Source: JAENVT01 sp963720775 (GTDB lineage: Bacteria; Actinomycetota; Acidimicrobiia; Acidimicrobiales; Ilumatobacteraceae). From it: a stretch of DNA of 64,000 nt. Below, in pieces: positions 21,403-28,940 of this stretch; position 1 is the first letter of the stretch, and every line of letters starts with the position of its first letter. The position numbers were made by a program, and so were the translations under genes. The stretch covers positions 62,001 to 126,000 of the forward strand of contig CAVRGR010000001.1 in NCBI GenBank assembly GCA_963720775.1, written 5' to 3'. The notes beneath the pieces are model-generated. The model worked only from the letters and a program-made list of their open reading frames with translations, searched no databases and was not told where the DNA came from.

Positions 21403-22872
21403 TCACGCCGCGGTCACGCAGATCGCGGTCACCGAGAACGTGGCGTTGGCGTTTCCGATCCGCTCAGCGATGATCTGCCACGAGTCGTAGGAGGAGCTCA
21501 CCGTGACCGGCCCAGTGAACAGGACGTGGATGCTGTGCCCGGTGGTCTCCGAGTAGCCGCCGCCGATCACCTTCTTACCCGCTGGACAGGTCGCCGTGTT
21601 CGTGACCGCGGCCGAGCTGGTCGTCGAGACCGACGCCGGTGATGTGACTACTGCGTATCCGTTCAACGTCGTGGTGCCGTTGGTGCCTGCGGGCCCTTGT
21701 GGTCCGGCGGGTCCTGTTGCTCCGGCTGGGCCGGCGGCTCCGGTGGCTCCGGTCGCACCTTGCGCGCCGGTGTCGCCTTTTGCGCCTTGTGGTCCTGTCG
21801 CGCCGGCTGCGCCGGTGTCGCCTTTGGCGCCTTGTGGTCCTGTCGCGCCGGCTGCGCCGGTGTCGCCTTTGGCGCCTTGTGGTCCTGTCGCGCCGACTGC
21901 ACCTACGTCGCCGGTGTCGCCTTTGGCGCCTTGTGGTCCTGTCGCGCCGACTGCACCTACGTCGCCGGTGTCGCCTTTGGCGCCTTGTGGTCCTGTCGCG
22001 CCGACTGCACCTACGTCGCCGGTGTCGCCTTTGGCGCCTTGTGGTCCGGTTGCACCGACTGCACCTACGTCGCCGGTGTCGCCTTTGGCACCCTGCGGCC
22101 CGGTTGCACCGTCTGCACCTACGTCGCCGGTGTCGCCTTTGGCACCCTGCGGCCCGGTTGCACCGTCTGCACCTACGTCGCCGGTGTCGCCTTTGGCACC
22201 CTGCGGCCCGGTTGCACCCGCGGGTCCCGCGGCTCCTGAGTCGCCCTTGTCGCCCTTCGATCCAGTGGCACCGGCCGCGCCCTGGTCACCCGTATTGCCC
22301 TTGGGGCCGATCGCTCCAGCAGGCCCCGTTGGTCCAGCGGGTCCAGCGGGTCCAGCGGGTCCTTGGAGACCCTGGCCCTGCACCGCGTTGCCGGATGACG
22401 GCACGTAGTAGCCGACGAGGTCGATGACGACATCGACCGTTCCGGCCAGGTTGTAGATGTCGAACGACTTGTTGGTCCCGAGCTTGATCATCGTCGAGTT
22501 GGCATGGGCCAGGCCGTCGGCCCAGTTGATCGCGCTGGCCAGCGGGCGCGGAGTGCCGGTGGGGAAGAGGGTCAGGAACGAGCCCACAGTTCCGTTGACG
22601 ACGGTGAGGTTGATCGACGCGCCGGTGGCTTCGGCGGGCACGCTGTCGACGAGCGACAACGTGACCAATCCTCCCGGACCAACAGTGCGGATCGGACTCG
22701 TCTCCACCCGCGTGTCGAGCACTCGCACCGGCACGATTGGCACGAGTGCCGACATGTCAGACGAGCTGCCTTGAGCAGAGGCGGCCAACAACCCACCGCC
22801 GCCGAAAGTGATGGCGATCGCGGCTCCAGCCGCGGCCCATCGTGAGCGCCATACGTTGAACATCTTGTTCAT
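21403..22872 (-). CDS. Secreted collagen-like surface protein
   Basis: A 489-aa protein with an N-terminal signal-type sequence (basic start, then AAAGAAIAITFGGGGLLAAS, cleavage probably near ASAQG). Residues ~45-157 form an actinobacterial surface-protein domain (VPVRVLDTRVETSP, ASINLTVVNGTVGSFLTLFP, VDVVIDLVGYYV). A Gly-X-Y collagen-like stalk of about 77 triplets follows (residues ~168-398), including nine GPQGAKGDTG units. The C-terminal ~90-residue beta domain has two cysteines (NTATCPAGKKVIGGGY, VTAICVTAA), as in bacterial collagen-like tip domains. No sorting signal or membrane anchor is visible. ATG at 22872 follows GAAGGG closely; a second in-frame ATG lies three codons later and has better spacing. 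The role is probably adhesion or a surface filament, by analogy. Confidence 0.85.
   Translation of the reverse strand: MNKMFNVWRSRWAAAGAAIAITFGGGGLLAASAQGSSSDMSALVPIVPVRVLDTRVETSPIRTVGPGGLVTLSLVDSVPAEATGASINLTVVNGTVGSFLTLFPTGTPRPLASAINWADGLAHANSTMIKLGTNKSFDIYNLAGTVDVVIDLVGYYVPSSGNAVQGQGLQGPAGPAGPAGPTGPAGAIGPKGNTGDQGAAGATGSKGDKGDSGAAGPAGATGPQGAKGDTGDVGADGATGPQGAKGDTGDVGADGATGPQGAKGDTGDVGAVGATGPQGAKGDTGDVGAVGATGPQGAKGDTGDVGAVGATGPQGAKGDTGDVGAVGATGPQGAKGDTGAAGATGPQGAKGDTGAAGATGPQGAKGDTGAQGATGATGAAGPAGATGPAGPQGPAGTNGTTTLNGYAVVTSPASVSTTSSAAVTNTATCPAGKKVIGGGYSETTGHSIHVLFTGPVTVSSSYDSWQIIAERIGNANATFSVTAICVTAA
21757..22209 (-). repeat. Tandem repeats encoding the collagen-like stalk
   Basis: Nine near-identical copies of a unit encoding GPQGAKGDTG. 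Successive copies are spaced by 54 bp (18 residues) for the first seven and 45 bp (15 residues) for the last two. Variation is confined to the linker (DVGADGAT, DVGAVGAT, AAGAT). The DNA of neighbouring copies is almost identical, so copy number is likely to vary by slippage or recombination, and assemblies may collapse the array. Confidence 0.9.
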
Positions 22873-22882
22873 GTCCCTTCGA

Positions 22883-22901
22883 GAACTCCGGTCTGGAGTT
22901 C
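22883..22901 (-). promoter_or_regulatory. Inverted repeat in the 5' leader of the collagen-like gene
   Basis: GAACTCC (22883-22889), five bases, GGAGTTC (22895-22901): perfect 7-bp arms ending 11 bp from the start codon on the minus strand. It overlaps the region just upstream of the Shine-Dalgarno site, so it could be an operator or a leader hairpin affecting translation. Function is inferred from position only. Confidence 0.35.
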
Positions 22902-23168
22902 ATTCCGGATTGATTGGTCGGCACCAACCAGACGAACTTGAGAGAAAATGTAAAGAGGGGTTGCGCAACGGGTGGTGCAGAAACACGGGGAGTGATGGGG
23001 CGCCAGCTCGTCAACCGCCAGATATGGCCCGCGACCTGGTCAGATTCAACGGGGCGCGCCGCGGCGGACCCGGGCCTCGAGAGCCATCATCGCTCCCAAT
23101 TTTCGGTTCAAGTCGGCGGGTCAAGGGTGCGTGACCACCACCCGTCAGGCTGATTTCCTTGCCGCAAC

Positions 23169-23214
23169 TGTGGAGTGTTTCCCGGTTACCCGGCCGAGCG
23201 CGAAACACTCCACA
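23169..23214. repeat. Palindromic intergenic repeat, copy 1 (TGTGGAGTGTTTC family)
   Basis: Perfect 13-bp arms TGTGGAGTGTTTC (23169-23181) and GAAACACTCCACA (23202-23214) around a GC-rich 20-nt loop. It sits directly after the ectC stop codon (5 bp). The same core sequence recurs at 52350-52446, after the iclR gene. This looks like a dispersed REP-like extragenic palindrome that may double as a terminator. Confidence 0.75.
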
Positions 23215-23219
23215 CCGGT

Positions 23220-23609
23220 CTAATCGGCGGTGAGCTCGTATCCGCCGTCGGCGTTGTGGGTTTCGGTGCCGGCGACCGGCGGGTTGAACACGCAGACGAG
23301 ATGGAGGTCGCCCTTGGTGGCGCGAAGGATGTGTTCGTCGTGCTGGTCGAGCGCATAGATGGTGCCGGGTCGGATCTGGAAGGTTGTTCCGCTTGCAACA
23401 TCCACCACCTCACCCTCACCGGCAACGCAGTAGTTGGTTTCCAAGTGGTTCTTGTACTGGAGGCGGCTCTCTGCCCCCTCCAGGATCCTCGTCTCGTGCA
23501 CGGAGTACCCCATGCCGTCGTCTCGGACGATCATCCGCTTGCTGTCCCAGCCCGGGCCGGAGACGTGGCGGGCGGTGTTGGCGATGTCTTCGGAACGAAC
23601 GATGATCAT
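23220..23609 (-). CDS. ectC: L-ectoine synthase
   Basis: This 129-aa protein matches EctC in length and motifs throughout. EctC cyclises N-gamma-acetyl-2,4-diaminobutyrate to the compatible solute ectoine and is a cytoplasmic cupin-fold enzyme. Visible signatures are RMIVRDDGMGYSVHETRI, KNHLETNYCVAGEGE with the metal-binding Glu, GTIYALDQHDEHILRA with the conserved Tyr and His, and CVFNPPVAGTETHNADGGY. The ATG at 23609 gives the expected N-terminus MIIVRSEDIANTARHV. No ectA, ectB or ectD lies in the window: the neighbours are a lipoprotein 21 bp upstream and the collagen-like gene downstream. It is therefore either a solitary ectC or separated from the rest of the pathway. Confidence 0.93.
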   Translation of the reverse strand: MIIVRSEDIANTARHVSGPGWDSKRMIVRDDGMGYSVHETRILEGAESRLQYKNHLETNYCVAGEGEVVDVASGTTFQIRPGTIYALDQHDEHILRATKGDLHLVCVFNPPVAGTETHNADGGYELTAD

Positions 23610-23630
23610 GGGTCGACGTTAATCAATCGA

Positions 23631-24392
23631 TCACGGCCAGCACATCGGGCTCCCGTCGTCGTACGTCGACTTCGGTGACGGAGGATCAGCCACCTGGCAG
23701 ACCACGGGTGAGCGTGGTGCGATCGTGTCGAGTGCCTCCAGGAAAGGGCGGAGACCGTCGGTTGCGGATCGCCGCCCGTTCGACAGTTCGTTGCAGCTGT
23801 TACGCCCGCTGAGGTTGTCGCCGGTGTCGTCGTACCACAGATTGACGTCGCGGCCTGGCTCGGCAAACACGATCGCGGTGAAGCGATCCGCGGCGTTGAC
23901 GAACACCCCGCAGCCGGCATGCGCGACGGGGGGAGACGGAGCGGCGTTGGCGAGATCGCCGAGTTGCTGCGCCTCGGCGGCGCCGAGGTTTGTCTGACTG
24001 AACAGCTTGGCACCTCTCACAAAGGAGCCGGCTTCGGTTGGTGTGAACGTAGCGGTGTAGCGGCAGACGAGCACTGCCGTCGGCGTGCCGGGCACGAGCT
24101 CGTCGGCGAGTCCGGCCTGATCGGGGTTGTCGATGAACGTGTCCCATGCGCCCGAGGTGGTCCGGATCGGAAGCGATGCAGGGCAGCCGCTGGTCTGATC
24201 GGCGTGCAGAGCGAGTTTCGGATCGATGCTGTCAACCGGTGGTGCCGCTGTCTGCAGAGACGTCTTTGTCGGCGTCTCCACCGGTGGCAATGTGGAACCA
24301 TCCGCGGCTGACGGCCTGCTTGCGCACGCGACCGAGAGCAGTGCCGCAGCACCTGCCGTTGCGATTCTCACGAGACTGCGACTTCGTGTCAC
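23631..24392 (-). CDS. Secreted lipoprotein of unknown function
   Basis: A GTG at 24392 gives MTRSRSLVRIATAGAAALLSVACASRPSAADG: a basic n-region, hydrophobic core and lipobox (LSVAC), so a diacylglycerol-modified lipoprotein of 253 aa is predicted. A low-complexity Pro/Thr linker precedes a ~190-residue domain with several cysteines (TSGCPASLPIRT, VLVCRYTATFT, HAGCGVFVNAADRF, NSCNELSNGRR, VVCQV, MCWP) that may form disulfides outside the cell. Without the GTG choice the frame continues upstream opposite the response-regulator gene, which is a shadow. The domain is not recognised. It may be co-transcribed with ectC (21-bp gap). Confidence 0.75.
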   Translation of the reverse strand: MTRSRSLVRIATAGAAALLSVACASRPSAADGSTLPPVETPTKTSLQTAAPPVDSIDPKLALHADQTSGCPASLPIRTTSGAWDTFIDNPDQAGLADELVPGTPTAVLVCRYTATFTPTEAGSFVRGAKLFSQTNLGAAEAQQLGDLANAAPSPPVAHAGCGVFVNAADRFTAIVFAEPGRDVNLWYDDTGDNLSGRNSCNELSNGRRSATDGLRPFLEALDTIAPRSPVVCQVADPPSPKSTYDDGSPMCWP

Positions 24393-24443
24393 TCGACCCC
24401 CTCGCACCTTCGACGCCTGGGCGTCCCGACCAGTTCCCGACCG

Positions 24444-24449
24444 TACAAT
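24444..24449 (+). promoter_or_regulatory. -10 box directly before a start codon
   Basis: TACAAT at 24444-24449 lies seven bases before the ATG at 24457, the spacing expected for a leaderless transcript, which is common in Actinobacteria. No clear -35 hexamer at 16-19 bp was found. Confidence 0.4.
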
Positions 24450-24456
24450 TGCATCG

Positions 24457-24744
24457 ATGAGTTCCCGATCGGTGGAGCGCAAGCTGCGCAAGACGAGCAC
24501 CCGGTTGCGTCGCCTCCGCGACGAGCTTGCCGTGATCGACGAGCAACTCGCCCATTTGGTCGACGACACCGACGACAAGAGCGTGCGGGCACTGGTCGCC
24601 GACAGCCCGTTCGCCGCGGTCGAGCACAGTGAGGCGATCGGGCACTCAGAAGCGATGGCCGACCACAAGCGCCACGTCGTCGCCGAGATTGGCGCCCTGG
24701 AGGCGCAACAGGACAAATTGCTCGATGAACTTCGCCTACTCTGA
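24457..24744 (+). CDS. Small coiled-coil protein of unknown function
   Basis: A 95-aa, highly charged helical protein (MSSRSVERKLRKTSTRLRRL, then DELAVIDEQLAHLVDDTDD, and a C-terminal helix EIGALEAQQDKLLDELRLL). Two heptad-like helices are separated by a short SPFAAVEHSEAIGHSEAMAD hinge, consistent with a helical hairpin or dimeric coiled coil. The ATG at 24457 follows a -10-like TACAAT with no Shine-Dalgarno site, suggesting leaderless expression. The gene lies 29 bp upstream of the ANTAR regulator and may share its transcript. Function is not known. Confidence 0.7.
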   Translation: MSSRSVERKLRKTSTRLRRLRDELAVIDEQLAHLVDDTDDKSVRALVADSPFAAVEHSEAIGHSEAMADHKRHVVAEIGALEAQQDKLLDELRLL

Positions 24745-24773
24745 TTGATTCCGCTTCGAAAGGACTGCCGCCA

Positions 24774-25349
24774 GTGACGATTCGTGTTGTGATCGCCGAG
24801 GATGAAGCGATCATCCGCCTCGACTTGCGTGAGACCCTCGAGGAAGAGGGCTACGACGTGGTTGGCGAAACGGGTCGTGGCGACGAGGCGGTCACGCTGG
24901 TGCGTGAGCTCCGGCCGGATCTGGCGATCCTCGACATCAAGATGCCGGGCATCGATGGCCTCGAGGCCGCCCGCATGATCACCGCCGAGCGGATCTGCGG
25001 GGTACTGATGTTGACGGCCTTCAGCCAGCGCGAGGTGATCGAAGAGGCGCGCGATGCCGGCGCGCTGGCCTATCTGGTCAAGCCCTATCAGAAGAGTGAT
25101 CTCATACCAGCCATCGAAGTTGCCATCGGCCGGTTTCGCGAGATGCAGCACCTTTCCGGCGAGGTCAATGCCCTCGGCGAGCAGTTGGAATCGCGCAAGA
25201 TCATCGACCGTGCCAAGGGTGTGTTGATCGACGAATGCGGCATGAAGGAGAGCGAGGCGTTCACCTTCATCCAGCGGACGGCGATGAGCGAGCGTTCGCG
25301 GATGCGTGAGGTTGCCGAGCGGGTTCTGGCCGGCACGCTGCGCCCGTGA
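24774..25349 (+). CDS. pdtaR: ANTAR-domain two-component response regulator (PdtaR type)
   Basis: This 191-aa protein has a receiver domain (residues ~1-120: acidic pocket in IAEDEAIIRLD, phosphoacceptor Asp in LAILDIKMPGIDG, conserved Lys in AYLVKPY). A C-terminal ANTAR RNA-binding domain follows (ESRKIIDRAKGVLIDECGMK, EAFTFIQRTAM). ANTAR proteins bind paired hexaloop hairpins in mRNA leaders and act as antiterminators. The GTG start at 24774 has AAAGGA at 24759-24764. The same position upstream of polA is occupied by PdtaR (Rv1626) in mycobacteria. The cognate PdtaS kinase is not in the window. The stop overlaps the polA start as GTGA. Confidence 0.92.
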   Translation: MTIRVVIAEDEAIIRLDLRETLEEEGYDVVGETGRGDEAVTLVRELRPDLAILDIKMPGIDGLEAARMITAERICGVLMLTAFSQREVIEEARDAGALAYLVKPYQKSDLIPAIEVAIGRFREMQHLSGEVNALGEQLESRKIIDRAKGVLIDECGMKESEAFTFIQRTAMSERSRMREVAERVLAGTLRP

Positions 25350-28000
25350 AACTGCTCCTGCTCGATGGCAACTCGCTGACCTATCGCGCGTTCTACGCGC
25401 TGCCGACCGACATGGCCACGGCGTCCGGCCAAGTCACCAATGCGGTGTTCGGGTTCACCTCGATGTTCGCCTATCTGATGAAAGAACAGCATCCGGATGG
25501 CGTCATGGTGGCCTTCGACCGACCGGAACCCACGTTCCGCCACGACGCCAATCCGCTGTACAAAGCCCAGCGAGAAGCGGCACCCGACATCCTCCGTCAA
25601 CAGATGGGTCTCGTCCGTGAAGTGCTCGCTGCTCTTCGGGTGCATGTCGTCGACCTCGCCGGCTGGGAGGCCGACGACATCTTGGCGACGGTGGCCGAGA
25701 AGGCCAAGGCCGAAGGTCATGAAGTGATCATCGTCACCGGCGACCGCGACACCTATCAGCTGGTCGACGACACAGGTGTGAAGGTGCTCTACAACCGCCG
25801 CGGTGTCAGCGACTACGCGCTCTACGACGAGGCCGGCATCAAGGAGAAGACCGGTGTCACCCCGGCGCAGTATCCCGAGTACGCGGCGCTGCGCGGCGAT
25901 CCGAGCGACAACCTCGATGGTGTTCCCGGGGTCGGAGAGAAGACTGCGGCGAAGCTCATCAACACCTATGGCGGTCTCGACGGGATCTTTGCCAACGTCG
26001 ATGCCCAAACCCCGAAGTTGCGGGCGTCGCTGGCCGAGCACGAAGAGCGAGTTCGCAGCAACGCTGCATTGATGGTGCTGCTGCGCAACGCACCAATCGA
26101 AATCGACTTCGCCACGTTGACGGTGGAACCCGACGTCGCCGAAGCCCGCCGCTTGTTCGACTTCCTCGAGTTCCGCGCGCTGACAGACCGCGTGTTCGAG
26201 TCGATCGGTACGCCCTCGGCACAGCACTCGCCGACCGAGGCGCAGGTCTTGGAAGCCGAGATCGTCGATCTCACGGACGCTGCTGCTGCCGTTGCGACCA
26301 TCTCGGCACTGGATCATCTCGACGTCGCCGTTTCGTGGTCGGGCGAACCCGGCCGCAGCGAGTTGATCGGTCTGTCCGCAGTCACCAATCTCGAGGTCGG
26401 CGATGTTGTGTGGATTCCCGCGGCTCTCGTGGCCGACCCTGCCGTGCTCGAGGCCATCGCTTCGCATCACGGGCTCCGCGGCCACAACGTGAAGGCGCTC
26501 ATGCGCTGGGCACTCGAACACGGAGTGTCGATCGCCGGTCTGCAGCTCGACGTGGCCATTGCCGCCTACCTGATCGATCCAGCAGATGTCCGATACGCGC
26601 TTGCTGATCTCCTGCGCCGCTACACGCCATACCAGTTGCCCGCGAGCGATGCGGCCGCAGCGGGCCAGCTCGAGTTCAGCGAGGACGGCGACGACGATCG
26701 GCGCGTTGCCGGTCGCGAGGCGCTGGCCGTCGCCCACCTGTCGTCAGCGGTCGAGTCGGCGCTCGACAAGCAGGGAATGGCTCAACTGTACGCGACGATC
26801 GAGAACCCACTCGTCAGCGTGCTCGCCGAGATGGAGCACGTCGGCATTGCCGTCGACATCACCGAGTTGCGCCGTTTGAACGACCGCCTCACGGCAGAGA
26901 GCGAGCGCCTGGCAGCCGAGCTGCAGCGGGTTGTCGGCCGGCCGTTCAACTTCAACTCTCCGGTCCAGCTCCGCGAGCTGTTGTACACCGAGAAGCAGTT
27001 GGCGCCGCAGAAGCGGACCAAGACCGGTTTCTCGACCGATGCGGCGACTCTCGAGAAGCTTCGCGACGAGTGGCCGGAGTTCATCGATCCGCTGCTGCAG
27101 TACCGGGAGACCGAGAAGCTCCGGGGCACTTATGGCATTGGTCTGCTTTCCGAGGTCGGGCCCGACGGGCGCATCCACGCCACGTTCAACCAGACCGTGG
27201 CGCGGACGGGCCGTCTCAGCAGTGATCGACCGAACCTGCACAACATCCCGGTTCGCAGCGACGAGGGTCGAGCGTTTCGGCGGGTGTTCGTACCAGGACC
27301 CGGCAACGTCCTCCTGGTGGCCGACTACAACCAGATCGAGCTCCGTTGCATCGCCCACCTCGCCGCTGATCCTGGGCTGATCGAGGCGTTCCGCACGGGC
27401 GTCGACATCCACAACGCCACCGCGGCGCGGGTGTTCGGCGTCGCCCCGGCCGACGTCACGATCGAGCAGCGGTCGAAGGCCAAGATGGTCAGCTACGGCC
27501 TGGCCTACGGGATGGAGTCCTTCGGACTCGGACAACGGCTCGGCATCCCGACCGCTGATGCCGCTGTCATCCTCGACGCGTACTTCGTCGCCTTTCCGAA
27601 CGTGAAGGCGTACATGGATCGCACCGTGATCGAGGCTCGCATGCGCGGCTACACGGAAACCTTGTTCGGTCGCCGCCGGCCGATTCCCGAGCTCTCCAAC
27701 TCCAACTTCAGGATCCGCCAGGCGGGCGAACGCCAGGCGATGAACGCTGGCATCCAGGGCCTGGCGGCCGACATCTTCAAGGTGGCTCTGGTGCGAATCC
27801 ACGCCGCACTGTCCGAGTCGCACGTTGCCAGCCGGTTGATCCTGCAGGTGCACGACGAGGTTCTGATCGAGGTGCCCGAGGCAGAAAAGGCGACTGTCGG
27901 CCCGCTCGTGATCGACATCATGCGCCACGCCGCCGAGCTCGATGTACCGCTCGAAGTCAACGTCTCGTGGGGAGCCAGCTGGGCCTCCGCGAAGGGCTAG
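25346..28000 (+). CDS. polA: DNA polymerase I
   Basis: An 884-aa PolA for Okazaki-fragment processing and repair synthesis. The N-terminal 5'-3' exonuclease (residues ~1-290) shows LLLLDGNSLTYRAFYALP, GWEADDILATVAEKA, VTGDRDTYQLVDD and GDPSDNLDGVPGVGEKTA. The middle domain (~310-470) lacks the acidic residues of a proofreading exonuclease, as is usual in Actinobacteria. The polymerase domain has motif A (LLVADYNQIELRCIAHL), motif B (RSKAKMVSYGLAYG) and motif C (LQVHDEVLIEV). The GTG start at 25346 overlaps the regulator's stop. The following methyltransferase starts 11 bp later. Confidence 0.97.
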   Translation: MKLLLLDGNSLTYRAFYALPTDMATASGQVTNAVFGFTSMFAYLMKEQHPDGVMVAFDRPEPTFRHDANPLYKAQREAAPDILRQQMGLVREVLAALRVHVVDLAGWEADDILATVAEKAKAEGHEVIIVTGDRDTYQLVDDTGVKVLYNRRGVSDYALYDEAGIKEKTGVTPAQYPEYAALRGDPSDNLDGVPGVGEKTAAKLINTYGGLDGIFANVDAQTPKLRASLAEHEERVRSNAALMVLLRNAPIEIDFATLTVEPDVAEARRLFDFLEFRALTDRVFESIGTPSAQHSPTEAQVLEAEIVDLTDAAAAVATISALDHLDVAVSWSGEPGRSELIGLSAVTNLEVGDVVWIPAALVADPAVLEAIASHHGLRGHNVKALMRWALEHGVSIAGLQLDVAIAAYLIDPADVRYALADLLRRYTPYQLPASDAAAAGQLEFSEDGDDDRRVAGREALAVAHLSSAVESALDKQGMAQLYATIENPLVSVLAEMEHVGIAVDITELRRLNDRLTAESERLAAELQRVVGRPFNFNSPVQLRELLYTEKQLAPQKRTKTGFSTDAATLEKLRDEWPEFIDPLLQYRETEKLRGTYGIGLLSEVGPDGRIHATFNQTVARTGRLSSDRPNLHNIPVRSDEGRAFRRVFVPGPGNVLLVADYNQIELRCIAHLAADPGLIEAFRTGVDIHNATAARVFGVAPADVTIEQRSKAKMVSYGLAYGMESFGLGQRLGIPTADAAVILDAYFVAFPNVKAYMDRTVIEARMRGYTETLFGRRRPIPELSNSNFRIRQAGERQAMNAGIQGLAADIFKVALVRIHAALSESHVASRLILQVHDEVLIEVPEAEKATVGPLVIDIMRHAAELDVPLEVNVSWGASWASAKG

Positions 28001-28010
28001 GGAGAGAGAA

Positions 28011-28814
28011 GTGAGTTCGGGCTCGGGCTCGGGCGAGTGCGGCGAGGGAAGCGCCGGCGACGAGCCGCACAGGCCGAGGTGTCAAAGCGAAGCGGAGGCG
28101 AGCCGGGCCATTGACCATTGGTTCGAACCCATTGCCGACCATCTCGGATCGGCGTACTTGCGGTATTCGTTCACCAAGGGCACGCAGCAAGAAGTCGACT
28201 TCATCGTCGAAGTCCTGGGCCTGAAGGCTGGGGATCGGGTGCTCGATGTCGGCTGCGGACCGGGCCGTCACGCCCACGAACTCGCCCGCCGAGGGATCGT
28301 GGTTCACGGTGTCGACATCAGCCGGCGATTCGTGGACCTCGCCATCGACACCGCGCCAGCCGGGGCGACGTTCGAGCGGCTCGATGCTCGTGACCTGCCG
28401 TTTCAGAGCGAGTTCGACGCGGCGATCTGCCTGTGTCAAGGGGCTTTCGGGCTGATGACTGCCGACGATGAGAACGAGGCCGTCCTAGCGGGCATCGCCG
28501 CTGCGCTCGAGCCGGGCGGCCAACTCGTCCTGTCGGCGTTCAGCAGTTACTTCTCGGTCAAGTATCACGAGACGGCCATGTTCGATGCGACAATTGGCGT
28601 CAATCACGAACGCACCGAGGTTCGCGACGAGGGCGGTGAAGCGATCGAGGTCGACTTGTGGACTGCTTGCTTCACGCCTCGGGAGCTCCGGTTGATGTGC
28701 GCTCGGGCCGACCTCGACGTGATCGACATCTGGAGTGTCGAACCGGGCCGCTATGGGCGCACGCCACCCTCGGTCGAGACACCTGAATTCTTGGTGATAG
28801 CGCGTCGTCGCTGA
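28011..28814 (+). CDS. Class I SAM-dependent methyltransferase
   Basis: A 267-aa protein starting at the GTG at 28011, preceded by GGGAGAGAG. The first ~35 residues (SSGSGSGECGEGSAGDEP) are low-complexity and poorly conserved-looking, so an internal start is possible. The SAM-binding motif I is VLDVGCGPGRHAHELARRG (~residue 80) and motif II carries the acidic GVDIS. DLPFQSEFDAAICLCQGAFG and EPGGQLVLSAF match post-I and motif III. The C-terminal part (TACFTPRELRLMCARADLDV) matches methyltransferases acting on small molecules or cofactors. The substrate is unknown. Its place between polA and rpsA is an insertion into an otherwise conserved order. Confidence 0.85.
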   Translation: MSSGSGSGECGEGSAGDEPHRPRCQSEAEASRAIDHWFEPIADHLGSAYLRYSFTKGTQQEVDFIVEVLGLKAGDRVLDVGCGPGRHAHELARRGIVVHGVDISRRFVDLAIDTAPAGATFERLDARDLPFQSEFDAAICLCQGAFGLMTADDENEAVLAGIAAALEPGGQLVLSAFSSYFSVKYHETAMFDATIGVNHERTEVRDEGGEAIEVDLWTACFTPRELRLMCARADLDVIDIWSVEPGRYGRTPPSVETPEFLVIARRR

Positions 28815-28842
28815 TTGCAGCTGCGATCGACGCTGGTAACCT
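28815..28842 (+). promoter_or_regulatory. Candidate rpsA promoter
   Basis: TTGCAG (28815-28820), 16-bp spacer, then TAACCT preceded by TGG (28837-28842). This is a modest match to an actinobacterial housekeeping promoter. It would give a leader of roughly 90 nt before the ATG at 28941. Position immediately after the preceding stop supports it; the hexamers alone are weak. Confidence 0.3.
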
Positions 28843-28940
28843 CAGACGGTCCGGAATTCGCCGGGCCATTCTCTGTGTTTCTCATTGAAAGCGATCGTCC
28901 CTTGTCCGATACCTCGACCTTCTCCGTAGCCAGCGGTGCC

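Larger units (their letters stand above)
22873..23219. other. Intergenic region between ectC and the collagen-like gene
   Basis: No credible gene is visible in these 347 bp. Both flanking genes point left, so the stretch should carry the collagen-like gene's promoter and 5' leader. It contains two small inverted repeats near the start codon (22883-22901, and TTGGT/ACCAA at 22914-22927), a low-GC patch around 22935-22960, and a 13-bp-arm palindrome at 23169-23214 just after the ectC stop. No confident -35/-10 pair could be picked. Confidence 0.6.

Noticed and set aside
21757..22209. CRISPR array
   Set aside because: The regular repeats are in-frame, encode Gly-X-Y triplets and have no unique spacers.
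21596..22427. Long plus-strand frames rich in Pro/Ala/Cys or Arg/Leu opposite the collagen-like gene
   Set aside because: They are repeat-driven mirror frames of the collagen-like array, with no start signals or known domains.
23606..25151. Long minus-strand frame extending the lipoprotein to 25151
   Set aside because: The upstream part is antisense to the ANTAR regulator and coiled-coil genes; the lipobox fixes the start near 24392.
25088..26737. Minus-strand 549-aa frame opposite polA
   Set aside because: Antisense shadow typical of high-GC coding DNA; low-complexity translation and no family motifs.
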